This document shows, one piece after another, positions 26,598 through 35,068 of a stretch of DNA of 64,000 bases. Numbering within the stretch: position 1 is the stretch's first letter; each line of letters starts with the position of its first letter. The stretch spans positions 447,970-511,969 of the forward strand of contig NZ_KL544005.1 in the NCBI RefSeq assembly GCF_000711985.1, given 5' to 3'. Origin of the DNA: Rheinheimera texasensis DSM 17496 (GTDB lineage: Bacteria; Pseudomonadota; Gammaproteobacteria; Enterobacterales; Alteromonadaceae). The notes beneath the pieces are model-generated. The model was not told the origin of the DNA, did not search any database, and saw nothing but the letters and a program-made list of their open reading frames with translations. The position numbers were made by a program, and so were the translations under genes.

Positions 26598-28577
26598 TTA
26601 ATTCGCAACAGCGCGCTGCAATTCTGTCAGCAGATGCTCAGCGAGCAGGCGTGCGCCAAACAAACTGGGGTGATCGTCATCAAAATACAATGCGTTGCCA
26701 TGTTTAACCGCTGAACAAAAACTGTCATTACAGAACACCGGTAGTGGTGAGACCCGAATTAATTTCTCGTCATATTTCAAAGTATCAAGCTGAGCCAAAA
26801 TAAACTGGTGACGCTGAAAGTAAAACTCCATCGTCGTGGTATGAAACAGATCTAAATGATGATTCTTACTCAATAAATCTTTCGGATATATCAGTTGTCG
26901 AATATCAATCGGTAGTTCAGGCAACGGATCTAAAACAACCACACGTTTGCCAGCACTGCGTAACGTTGTAATAAGATGCTGATAGTTTTCCCAAAACAGC
27001 TGATAGCTTTGCTCTTTAGTGACATCAAGCGCTGCAATTTCGAATTCAACGCTACGGTCTTCGTCGGGAACTGTTGGATAGTGCTTAATATGTCTACCGG
27101 CAATAAAAGCACTGGAACGAAATGCCAGCACGACAGTACTCAAAGAGTTGTCTGACAGAATACGATCTACTGCATCCTGTTGCCACTGCGAGCAGCCTGC
27201 CGCGACAAGTTTATGCAGCAGAGCAGGCGGGCAAAAACTACCGCTGTACTGGACAAGCCCAATCTGATTTACATCGAGTAACTTCCCAAGTTCAAATGCC
27301 AGCTCAACACCATGACTGTCACTGAGCATCGCCCAATTTTCGGCATAAGGGCCACTCAGCTGGCAAGCATCGGCGGCACTGACGCTGCCATCTTTGGCGT
27401 GACATTTTGCCCGCAGCGGGCTGGATTGAATTGAACTGGCCAGTGGAACCGAGCCGTATCGCTCCGGAAAACCGTGCTTCAGATGTATCGCCAGGCCGGA
27501 CGATATCAAAACGGCACAACCAAATATGCCCGCACTGAAGATGGTGCGGTTTTGATAATATCCGGGGCGCCGGAACGGTCTTTCGATATATCGATAGTTG
27601 GCGTATGCGAATGACATACTGAGTAAAATTAACCCGCTGAATACCAGGGCTGTAGGTTCGGCCACAAATAAGAACCGGCTTAATGCAAACACCGGCTGGT
27701 GAATGAGATACAACGAATATGAAATTAAACCGACCCAAACCATCGGTTTTAACGACAGGAAGCGGTACACCCAAGTCGTTGGCCGGCAAAAACTGATGAT
27801 CAAGACAGAACCCAAAACGGGGACCGTCGCTGCCAATCCGGGAAATGGAGTGTCTGGCTGATAGCAGAAAATGCCTGCACCGATCAGCACCAGCCCGGTC
27901 ATACTCAATATCTGAGCTGCTCCGGCAGGAATTTGTTTTCTGTCCAGCCGATAGATCGCGATCAGACTACCGGCGAACAACTCCCAGGCCCGTGACATAA
28001 TCAAGAAAAACGCAGCACCCTGTTGCTGTTCAAGTAGTTGGTACTGCGACAAGCTAAGAGAAAGCAAGGATAATGTAATTATCACCACACCAAGAAATGA
28101 CCTGCCCAATCGATATAACAAGTAGAGCAGCGGAGGAACAAAGATATAAAATTGTTCTTCTACTGCAAGACTCCAGGTGTGCAATAACGGTAACTTTTCT
28201 GCTGCAAAACCAAAATAGCCACCATCAAGATAAAAAAAGATATTCGATACAAACAAAACTACCGACACCAGACTCTGACCATATTCCCGAAAGAGCTCAG
28301 GCGGAATAATCAGTGCGGCTGCCAGACTGCTGAAAAACAATACTGAGAACAAAGCAGGCAGTATCCGCCTTGCCCGACGCTGATAAAAATTCAACACAGA
28401 GAAATTATTTTCTTCCAGCTCTCGCATCAATATATTTGTAATCAAAAACCCACTAATCACAAAAAATATGTCGACACCAACATAACCACCGGAAAACAGG
28501 CTAAAACCAGCGTGAAAAAATAATACAGGTAAGACAGCAATACTTCTCAGGCCATCTATATCCTTCCGATACATCAT
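26598..28577 (-). CDS. Membrane O-acyltransferase with C-terminal SGNH domain (OafA/YrhL type)
   Basis: 659 residues. The first ~370 form an acyltransferase-3 domain with about ten helices and the signature text YRKDIDGLRSIAVLPVLFFHAGF, FVISGFLITNIL and HTWSLAVEEQFY. The remainder is a periplasmic SGNH-hydrolase-like domain: block I is MLSDSHGVEL (Ser near residue 420) and the Asp-x-x-His block is near the end (DDDHPSLFGARLL). Such proteins acetylate O-antigen or other surface glycans. GAGAGGAAA precedes the tandem ATGs. The gene looks clearly richer in A/T than its neighbours and is isolated, which suggests horizontal acquisition of a surface-modification gene. Confidence 0.92.
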   Translation of the reverse strand: MMYRKDIDGLRSIAVLPVLFFHAGFSLFSGGYVGVDIFFVISGFLITNILMRELEENNFSVLNFYQRRARRILPALFSVLFFSSLAAALIIPPELFREYGQSLVSVVLFVSNIFFYLDGGYFGFAAEKLPLLHTWSLAVEEQFYIFVPPLLYLLYRLGRSFLGVVIITLSLLSLSLSQYQLLEQQQGAAFFLIMSRAWELFAGSLIAIYRLDRKQIPAGAAQILSMTGLVLIGAGIFCYQPDTPFPGLAATVPVLGSVLIISFCRPTTWVYRFLSLKPMVWVGLISYSLYLIHQPVFALSRFLFVAEPTALVFSGLILLSMSFAYANYRYIERPFRRPGYYQNRTIFSAGIFGCAVLISSGLAIHLKHGFPERYGSVPLASSIQSSPLRAKCHAKDGSVSAADACQLSGPYAENWAMLSDSHGVELAFELGKLLDVNQIGLVQYSGSFCPPALLHKLVAAGCSQWQQDAVDRILSDNSLSTVVLAFRSSAFIAGRHIKHYPTVPDEDRSVEFEIAALDVTKEQSYQLFWENYQHLITTLRSAGKRVVVLDPLPELPIDIRQLIYPKDLLSKNHHLDLFHTTTMEFYFQRHQFILAQLDTLKYDEKLIRVSPLPVFCNDSFCSAVKHGNALYFDDDHPSLFGARLLAEHLLTELQRAVAN

Positions 28578-28938
28578 TTGAATAATTTCCTCTCGCAGCC
28601 ATCCAATGGTGACAATAAATGCGCTGCCTTGTGGTCATGCCATCTAATCTGCGGCAGAAGATAGCAAATTCAGCCGGACTTATTCCACACCACTTTACCC
28701 ATGCCACGACGATCACGAAGCTTAACCTGCACCATGTCGCACAGACAAAAACCGCTTTACCGCCGTCGTCAAAAAAAACGCTGCATTTACTTACAAATCA
28801 AAGCAGCGTTTCACCTGCCCATCTGCTTGAAAAACAACCAGCAGAATGTTTTAGTGGTCAGGCGGCAAGCTTGGGTGTTGAGCTCTGTTGCTGTGGGCCC
28901 GCAGCCCGACCTTCAACCAAAATAACAAGGACTTTTGT
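28578..28938. other. Intergenic region between the acyltransferase and M16 genes
   Basis: Divergent promoter region of about 360 bases without a convincing gene. It contains a minus-strand intrinsic terminator (28771-28811) that has no annotated gene upstream of it, so an unannotated small transcript is possible. Confidence 0.5.
28771..28811 (-). terminator. Orphan intrinsic terminator
   Basis: AAACGCTGC pairs with GCAGCGTTT over an 18-base loop, followed on the minus strand by eight T. Upstream on this strand there is only ~130 bases of non-coding DNA before the oppositely oriented M16 gene. Confidence 0.6.
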
Positions 28939-30492
28939 ATGTTAAGCCGGATCTTAAGCCGAAAGTTAAGCCAAAAGTTAAACCCAATATTCAGTAGCTT
29001 GAGCTGTACCGCTTTGGTCGTGCTGCTGGCCGGGTGTGGACCCAAACCAGCCGACAACTCTTCAACCACCGCCGACACCAAACCCATCGAAGCCGTCGCC
29101 GATCAGCTGGCGCAGCAAGCTGCCGGCAACACAAGCCCGGTCAGTTTTAATGTGCCGGTGCACTACCACACGCTGGAGAATGGCCTGAAAGTGGTGATTT
29201 CACCGGACAAAACCGCGCCTCTGGCAGTGATTGGGGTGTACTACAACATCGGTTTTCGCAATGAACCAAAAAACCGTACCGGCTTTGCCCATCTGTTTGA
29301 ACATATGATGTTCCAGGGCTCTGCCAATCTCGGCAAGATGGAATTTGTCAATCTGGTGCAAAGCAACGGCGGTGTGTTAAACGGCTCCACCCGCTTTGAT
29401 TTCACCAACTATTTTGAGATTGTGCCGGCACATAAAGTAGAAACTATGCTGTGGGCCGAAGCTGATCGGATGAAAGGCCTCGCCATCACCCAGGACAACC
29501 TGACCAACCAGCAAGGCGTGGTGAAAAACGAAGTCAAAGTGAACGTGCTGAACCAGCCCTACGGCGGTTTTCCCTGGCTCGACATGCCGCAGTACGCCTT
29601 TGACAACTGGTATAACGCACATAACTTCTACGGCGATTTAGCGCACCTCGACGCTGCCACGCTGGACGATGTTGCCGCCTTTTTCAAAACTTATTATGCG
29701 CCGAATAACGCCGTGGTCGTGGTGGTCGGTGACGTAGAAGCTGAAGCCACACTGGCAATGGTGAAAAAATACTTTGCTGCTATTCCGGCTTCAACTTTGC
29801 CTGAAGCGCCAGTGCTGACTGAACTGCGCCAGGAACAGGAAAAACGTTTTGTGAAGTACGACAAGCTGGCGCCAAAACCGGCCTTTGCGTTTGCCTACAA
29901 AATGCCACCGCGCAACACACCGGAGTATTACGCCATGGGCATTATCGACCAGTTATTGGTGCAAGGCAGCGACAGCCTGCTGTATCAGGAGCTGGTAAAA
30001 AATCGCCAGGTGACCGGCTCGGTCGGCGGTGGCATCAATTATCTGCTGGGCAATATGTTTAATTACAACGGCCCGATGCTGTGGATGAGTTCTTTTACCC
30101 ATGACGAGCAACACAGCACAGAACAACTGGTCGCGGCGGTAGACAGCGTGATTGGCAAATTGCAGGAGCAACCGATCGCGCAGGCCGACATTGACCGCGC
30201 CCTGGTCAAACTGCGCTCCAGTCTGTACGACAACTTCGACGGGTTTTACGGTTTCGGCAAGCTGGATTTAATGGCAAGTTTTGCTTTGTTTGACAATAAC
30301 CCGGCCCGGATCAACGAATTAGAAGCCAATTTTAAAGCGGTGACGCCAGAGGTGATCAAAGCCACAGTGCAGGAATATCTGCGTCCCGGTAACAGAACCA
30401 TCCTGACGCTGCGCCCGGGTGAAGCCCCGGCAGAAGCGGCCACTACTCCGGCAACAGCGCCGGCAACAGGCAAAGAAGGAACTCAGCCATGA
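28939..30492 (+). CDS. M16 zinc peptidase, active subunit, lipoprotein
   Basis: 517 residues. The ATG at 28939 (AAGG upstream) gives a lipoprotein signal with lipobox LAGC. The inverted zinc motif is intact: HLFEHMMFQGS (HxxEH). The N-terminal M16 domain (~85-240) and C-terminal domain (~250-480) are both present, and a Pro/Ala-rich tail follows. It is a periplasmic, membrane-tethered peptidase that degrades short peptides. It overlaps the next M16 gene by four bases (ATGA), so the two subunits are made together as a heterodimer, as in other PqqF/mitochondrial-processing-type pairs. Confidence 0.93.
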   Translation: MLSRILSRKLSQKLNPIFSSLSCTALVVLLAGCGPKPADNSSTTADTKPIEAVADQLAQQAAGNTSPVSFNVPVHYHTLENGLKVVISPDKTAPLAVIGVYYNIGFRNEPKNRTGFAHLFEHMMFQGSANLGKMEFVNLVQSNGGVLNGSTRFDFTNYFEIVPAHKVETMLWAEADRMKGLAITQDNLTNQQGVVKNEVKVNVLNQPYGGFPWLDMPQYAFDNWYNAHNFYGDLAHLDAATLDDVAAFFKTYYAPNNAVVVVVGDVEAEATLAMVKKYFAAIPASTLPEAPVLTELRQEQEKRFVKYDKLAPKPAFAFAYKMPPRNTPEYYAMGIIDQLLVQGSDSLLYQELVKNRQVTGSVGGGINYLLGNMFNYNGPMLWMSSFTHDEQHSTEQLVAAVDSVIGKLQEQPIAQADIDRALVKLRSSLYDNFDGFYGFGKLDLMASFALFDNNPARINELEANFKAVTPEVIKATVQEYLRPGNRTILTLRPGEAPAEAATTPATAPATGKEGTQP

Positions 30493-31865
30493 AAGCCTTG
30501 ATGATGTTATTAACGGCGCTGCTGTGCACGCCGGTTCTTGCCAAAGAAACCCCGCCAGCCGGTGGTGCACCAAAGCCTTTTACCTTAACGGCGCAGCGCA
30601 CTGTCACGCTGGACAATGGCCTCAGCGTCACTTTTGTCCAATACGGCAATACGCCCAAAGTCATGCTGCGGCTTTTAACCGAAACCGGCAATGTCGATGA
30701 CGGTGACAAAGATGCTGTCTCTGATTTGAGTTATCAGCTGCTGCTGGAAGGCAGCAAAAACCGAGACGCCAAAACCATAGCGCAGCAAGCAGCGCTGATG
30801 GGCGGCCAGCTCAATACGTCGGTGGATGTCAACAGCAGTTTTGTCGAAATCGACGTGTTGTCTGAGTTTGTCGGTGACGCCGCCGGCCTGCTGGCTGATG
30901 TAGTGATCAACCCCAATTTCACCGAAGCCGACAAAACCCGGCTGGTGACTAACTTTGTCCGTGATTTAAAAGTCAACAAATCGCAGGCACAAAGCCAGGC
31001 CGCCGAAGCTTTTTATCAACATCTGTTTGCCGGCCATCCGTACGGTAAAATCTTTGCTGACGCCGCCAAAGTTGAAGCGTTGACACTGGCCGACTGCCAG
31101 CAGTTTGTGCAAAACCATCTGGTGGCAAGTCGCAGCCATTTGTTTATCTCCGGCCAGTTTGACGAAGCCGCCGCCGAAAAAGCCGTACGTGCCGCCTTTG
31201 CCGGTATGAACGCTGGCAAAGGCCGCTTACTGACCACAGTCAACAGCAGTGCCAAGCCAGGTCTGGTGTTTATCCCACGCGACAAAGCGGTGCAATCCAC
31301 CATCCGCCTTGGTTTACCTGTGGTCGACCCGTCACATGCCGATTATGTCGGGCTGGATTTACTCAATACCGTGATTGGCGGTTCCTTTGGCAGCCGGATC
31401 ACCCGCAATATCCGCGAAGACAAAGGCTACACCTACTCACCGGGTAGTTCGGTCAGCAGCCGGATCAAAGCCGCCGTCTGGTTTCAACAGGCTGATGTCA
31501 CGGCAGAATCCACCGCTGCGGCTTTAAATGAGATCATCAAAGAGATCCGCCTGCTGCAAAGCACACCGCCGACCGAGCAGGAGCTGAATAACTTTAAAAC
31601 TTACAAAGGCGGTATTTATGTGCTGCAAAACTCCAGCCGCGGTGCCATTATCAACCAGCTGTGGAACCTGAAAATCCACGGCCTGCCCATGAGTTATCTG
31701 GAAAATTATGTGCAGAACATCAACGCCGTCACGCCGCAGCAGTTGTCTGATTTAGCGAAGAAGTACCTGAACGTTGAACAGATGACTTTGGTGGTAGTTG
31801 GCGATGCCGCTGCTAAAGCCCAGCTGGCAGCAGATCCGGCACTGAAGACACTTTATAAATTATGA
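30489..31865 (+). CDS. M16 peptidase family, non-catalytic partner subunit
   Basis: 458 residues with a signal peptide (cleavage near VLAKE, ~residue 19). The HxxEH position is replaced (LSYQLLLEGSKNR), so it cannot bind zinc there. The substrate-binding Arg/Tyr region of the C-terminal half is kept (FGSRITRNIREDKGYTYSPGSS). This is the normal division of labour in two-gene M16 peptidases. Translation is coupled to the active subunit. Confidence 0.92.
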   Translation: MKALMMLLTALLCTPVLAKETPPAGGAPKPFTLTAQRTVTLDNGLSVTFVQYGNTPKVMLRLLTETGNVDDGDKDAVSDLSYQLLLEGSKNRDAKTIAQQAALMGGQLNTSVDVNSSFVEIDVLSEFVGDAAGLLADVVINPNFTEADKTRLVTNFVRDLKVNKSQAQSQAAEAFYQHLFAGHPYGKIFADAAKVEALTLADCQQFVQNHLVASRSHLFISGQFDEAAAEKAVRAAFAGMNAGKGRLLTTVNSSAKPGLVFIPRDKAVQSTIRLGLPVVDPSHADYVGLDLLNTVIGGSFGSRITRNIREDKGYTYSPGSSVSSRIKAAVWFQQADVTAESTAAALNEIIKEIRLLQSTPPTEQELNNFKTYKGGIYVLQNSSRGAIINQLWNLKIHGLPMSYLENYVQNINAVTPQQLSDLAKKYLNVEQMTLVVVGDAAAKAQLAADPALKTLYKL

Positions 31866-31871
31866 TCTTTT

Positions 31872-31907
31872 CCGCCATCCGGTGCTGTTTGTGCCACCGG
31901 ATGGCGG
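31872..31907 (+). terminator. Likely transcription end of the M16 operon
   Basis: CCGCCATCCGGTG pairs perfectly with CACCGGATGGCGG (13 pairs, 10-base loop) immediately after the M16 stop. No T tract follows, so termination may need Rho, or the hairpin may protect the mRNA end. Confidence 0.55.
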
Positions 31908-32129
31908 CTCCCCTCGCCTGAAGCCACAGAGTTTGCCGGTGCCGACGGCAAGATAAACCGGCTTGTTCCTGGCTCTGACACTCGCCTTTTATTTGGCAGA
32001 GGGTCCATCTCCGCCACCGGTAGCAATTCATGCTGTACAGTTTTCAACCAAATAATCGCTGCTGTTTTGCTTATTTTTGCGACGAAATCTACTGCAGGCG
32101 ATTGACCTTTACTGAATTCAGCAATAGTC

Positions 32130-32160
32130 TTTGAAAGCGCTTACAGAAAGCGCTTTCAAA
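32130..32160. promoter_or_regulatory. LacI-family type operator ahead of the GH16 gene
   Basis: TTTGAAAGCGCTT, five-base spacer, then its exact complement AAGCGCTTTCAAA: a 13-base perfect inverted repeat. Each half contains GAAAGCGCTT, the core of LacI-family operators, so two overlapping sites may exist. It lies about 80 bases before the GH16 start. No LacI gene is in the window; the regulator must be elsewhere. Confidence 0.75.
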
Positions 32161-32242
32161 GATAATAACAAACTGCGTACAGGCTCATTGACCGACAGCA
32201 TGCCGCCCTGACGCCAGTTCACCAGTTAACAGGACAAGCACA

Positions 32243-34930
32243 ATGAATAGACGACTTCTGCGGATCATGCCGCAGCAGCCCACTGTGGCGAAGGGTGGAA
32301 TGTACGGCAGTATGTTCAGCACTTTACTCAGTGCAGCGCTGCTGACCGGCTGTGGTGGTGACACCGCCACTCAGACTGACATCGCCAAAACGGATACCAG
32401 CAAACCGGCCACCGGCTGGAACCTGGTATGGAGCGACGAATTCGACGGCCAGAGTATCGATACCAACAAATGGAACTTTGAAGTGAACTGCGCCGGCGGC
32501 GGCAATAACGAAAAACAATGTTATACCGCTGACAAGGCCAATGCTTTCCTCTCCGCTGGCATGCTGAATATTGTTGCCAAACCGGCAGCAGCCGGCGCGG
32601 AGAAACCTTATACCTCAGCCCGCATCACCACCAAGAAAAAAGCCGATTTTAAATATGGCCGTTTTGAAATGCGCGCCAAGTTGCCATCTGGTCAGGGCGC
32701 CTGGCCGGCGTTCTGGATGATGCCTACCGATTCTGTTTATGGTGACTGGCCACGTTCCGGTGAAATCGACATCATGGAAGCGGTCAACCTGAAGGTGAAA
32801 GACGCCACAGGCAATGTCGAATCGAATGTGCATGGCACTTTGCATTACGGCAAACCATGGCCAAATAACAGCAGCTCCGGAAAAAACTACGCCCTGCCTG
32901 GCGGCAAAAACCCGGCCGACGATTTCAATACTTATGCCGTCGAATGGCAACAAGGTGAGATCCGCTGGTACGTCAACGACTATCTGTACGCGACGCAGCG
33001 CCAGTCTGAAGTGCGCTACAACAGCAAAGATCAGGCGGTGGGCCTGAAACACCGCGGCTGGTTTACCGAATATTATGACCAGACCAGCGGCAAGCTGAAC
33101 ACCTATTGGAGCACCGCGCCATTTGATCAGAAATTCTTCCTGATCCTGAACTTCGCCGTAGGCGGCAACTGGCCGGAAAACGTCAATAACAAAGGCATAG
33201 ACGCCGCCGCTTTTGCCAACGGCCAGAGTTTTGTCATCGATTATGTCCGCGCTTATCAGTGCAGTGCCAATCCGGATACCGGCAAAGGCTGTGAAACCAT
33301 CCGGCCAGGCTACGACAAAGCAGACGATGCTTTAGTCGAAGGCAAAGCGCCGATCCCGGTGCCGCCGTCAGATGGCGTCGCCCGTAACCTGACCATTTTT
33401 GACAATGCCGTCAATCCAAGCTGGCCAGGCTGGGACTGCTGTGGTGGCAGCACGCCAACGGTCGTGAACGACAACCAACGCGGCGGTGTGATGGAGTTTC
33501 GTGTCGGCGGCTCGCCAACCGTCAATGGTTTTATCAGCCGCGCCGAATTTATCAAAGACCCGGCCGGCAGCCCTTCGCCTTTTGACGCCTCACCACTGGC
33601 CAATACCGGCACTTTAAGTTTTGCAATGAAAGCAGTGTCACTGCCGAACAATCCGGGCGCGGTATGGAAACTCAAAGTCGAAAGTAACAATGCCGCGACC
33701 GCTGTTGAGCTGGATTTAACTGCAAGTAACGAAGGCAAAGCACCTGCCGCCGGCGTCTGGCAAACCTACACTTTCCCCTTAAAAAAACTGGCTGACGCTG
33801 GCCTCGATTTATCCGCCATTGATGTGGTGATGATTTTCCCGGCCTGGGGCACAGGTGAAGGTGCTGTCTATCAGGTTGATGACGTGAAAATTGCCGGCCC
33901 GGGCAGCACAGCACCGTCTCTGACGATTTACAAAGACAGCCAGAACCTCGACTGGCCAATGTGGGATTGTTGTGGTGGCAGCAAACCGACCGAAGAGATG
34001 GACGATGCCGCCCATGGTATGACCGCTGAGTTCAAAATCGGCGGCGCGCCAACGGTGATGGGTTTTATCACCCGTCCAGCCAACAACGGCGGCAACAAGC
34101 CTTTTGACGCCTCCGCCATTCTGGAAAAAGGTTTGATCAAATTTGACCTCAAAGTCGTCAATGCGCCAAGCGACCCGGCGGCCGTGTGGAAATTTAAAGT
34201 TGAAGCCAATAATGCTGCTTCAGCAGTCGAGCTGAATCTGACCGACAGCGTCGAAGGCAAAGCACCAGTGACCGGCCAATGGCAAACTTACAGTTTTAAA
34301 CTCAGCGACTTAGCCGCCAAAGGTTTAGATGTCAGCGCCATCGACGTCATCATGATTTTCCCGGCCTGGGGCACCGGCAATGGTGCGGTTTACCGTGTCG
34401 ATAACGTCAGCATCGCTGAACCTGCCCTGCCTTCCAACAGCGGCCTGACGCTGTTTGCCGACGCGGCAGCCGCCAACTGGTCGCTTTGGGATTGTTGTGG
34501 TGGCAGTAAGCCAACAGTGGAAGACGATGATGCCGCCCATGGCAAAACCGCTGAGTACAAAATCGGTGGCGCACCAACAGTGATGGGCATCTTCGCCGCC
34601 GACGGCACTTACTTTGACGCCAGCAGTATCCTCGACACAGCCGTCGTCAAATTCGAAATGAAGATTGTCACGCCGCCAAACGACAGCAGCGCCGAGTGGC
34701 TGTTTAAAATTGAAGCCGATGATGCCGCCAGCGCAGTACAGCTGAAACTGAGCGAAAGCCTTGAAGGCAAAGCGCCGGTCGTTGGCCAGTGGCAGACCTA
34801 CAGCTACCGGCTAAAAGATTTGGCGGATAAAGGCCTCGACGTCAGCGCCATCGACATTGTGATGATTTTCCCGGCCTGGGGCCAGGGTAACGGCGCCGTG
34901 TACCGGCTCGACAACGTCCAGATTAAATAA
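32243..34930 (+). CDS. GH16 beta-glucanase lipoprotein with three ExoP_C-like repeats
   Basis: 895 residues. A lipoprotein signal ends at Cys37 (LLTGC), so the enzyme is membrane-anchored, possibly surface-exposed. The GH16 domain (~50-345) carries the catalytic motif GEIDIMEAV with nucleophile Glu174, Asp176 and acid/base Glu179, plus GRFEMRAKLPSGQGAWPAFWMMP. It probably cuts beta-1,3- or mixed-linkage glucan. Three tandem ~170-residue domains follow, starting near 383, 560 and 735. Each has a WDCCGGS.PT motif, an ...GGAPTVMGF-type strand and VIMIFPAWGTGNGAVYRVDNV. They resemble the galactose-binding-like C-terminal domain of Pseudoalteromonas ExoP. AGGA lies eight bases before the ATG. The TonB receptor downstream is the likely importer of the products. 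Confidence 0.92.
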   Translation: MNRRLLRIMPQQPTVAKGGMYGSMFSTLLSAALLTGCGGDTATQTDIAKTDTSKPATGWNLVWSDEFDGQSIDTNKWNFEVNCAGGGNNEKQCYTADKANAFLSAGMLNIVAKPAAAGAEKPYTSARITTKKKADFKYGRFEMRAKLPSGQGAWPAFWMMPTDSVYGDWPRSGEIDIMEAVNLKVKDATGNVESNVHGTLHYGKPWPNNSSSGKNYALPGGKNPADDFNTYAVEWQQGEIRWYVNDYLYATQRQSEVRYNSKDQAVGLKHRGWFTEYYDQTSGKLNTYWSTAPFDQKFFLILNFAVGGNWPENVNNKGIDAAAFANGQSFVIDYVRAYQCSANPDTGKGCETIRPGYDKADDALVEGKAPIPVPPSDGVARNLTIFDNAVNPSWPGWDCCGGSTPTVVNDNQRGGVMEFRVGGSPTVNGFISRAEFIKDPAGSPSPFDASPLANTGTLSFAMKAVSLPNNPGAVWKLKVESNNAATAVELDLTASNEGKAPAAGVWQTYTFPLKKLADAGLDLSAIDVVMIFPAWGTGEGAVYQVDDVKIAGPGSTAPSLTIYKDSQNLDWPMWDCCGGSKPTEEMDDAAHGMTAEFKIGGAPTVMGFITRPANNGGNKPFDASAILEKGLIKFDLKVVNAPSDPAAVWKFKVEANNAASAVELNLTDSVEGKAPVTGQWQTYSFKLSDLAAKGLDVSAIDVIMIFPAWGTGNGAVYRVDNVSIAEPALPSNSGLTLFADAAAANWSLWDCCGGSKPTVEDDDAAHGKTAEYKIGGAPTVMGIFAADGTYFDASSILDTAVVKFEMKIVTPPNDSSAEWLFKIEADDAASAVQLKLSESLEGKAPVVGQWQTYSYRLKDLADKGLDVSAIDIVMIFPAWGQGNGAVYRLDNVQIK
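33389..34927 (+). repeat. Three in-frame ~500-bp domain repeats in the GH16 gene
   Basis: The units begin near 33389, 33920 and 34445. Long matching stretches, such as the WDCCGG and FPAWG segments, recur at the DNA level, most closely between units two and three, showing duplication within the gene. Confidence 0.8.
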
Positions 34931-35068
34931 GCGTGCAGATCAAATAAGCATGCAATTTAAATAATGTTTCAGATCAGTTAGTTGATTAAAACAGATGATC
35001 ATAAAACAGAGCACAGCATCCGGCAGGCTGTCTTGTCGCCGCCGGTTGCTGTGAAAACAGGATTGAGT

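Larger units (their letters stand above)
31866..32242. other. Intergenic region with hairpin and operator
   Basis: Contains a 13-pair perfect hairpin at 31872-31907 and the LacI-type operator at 32130-32160. No gene-like frame was accepted; the two minus-strand frames overlapping 31813-32047 look like shadows. Confidence 0.55.

Noticed and set aside
31813-32047. Small minus-strand frames after the M16 operon
   Set aside because: They cross the 13-pair hairpin and the M16 3' end and have no supporting start signal.
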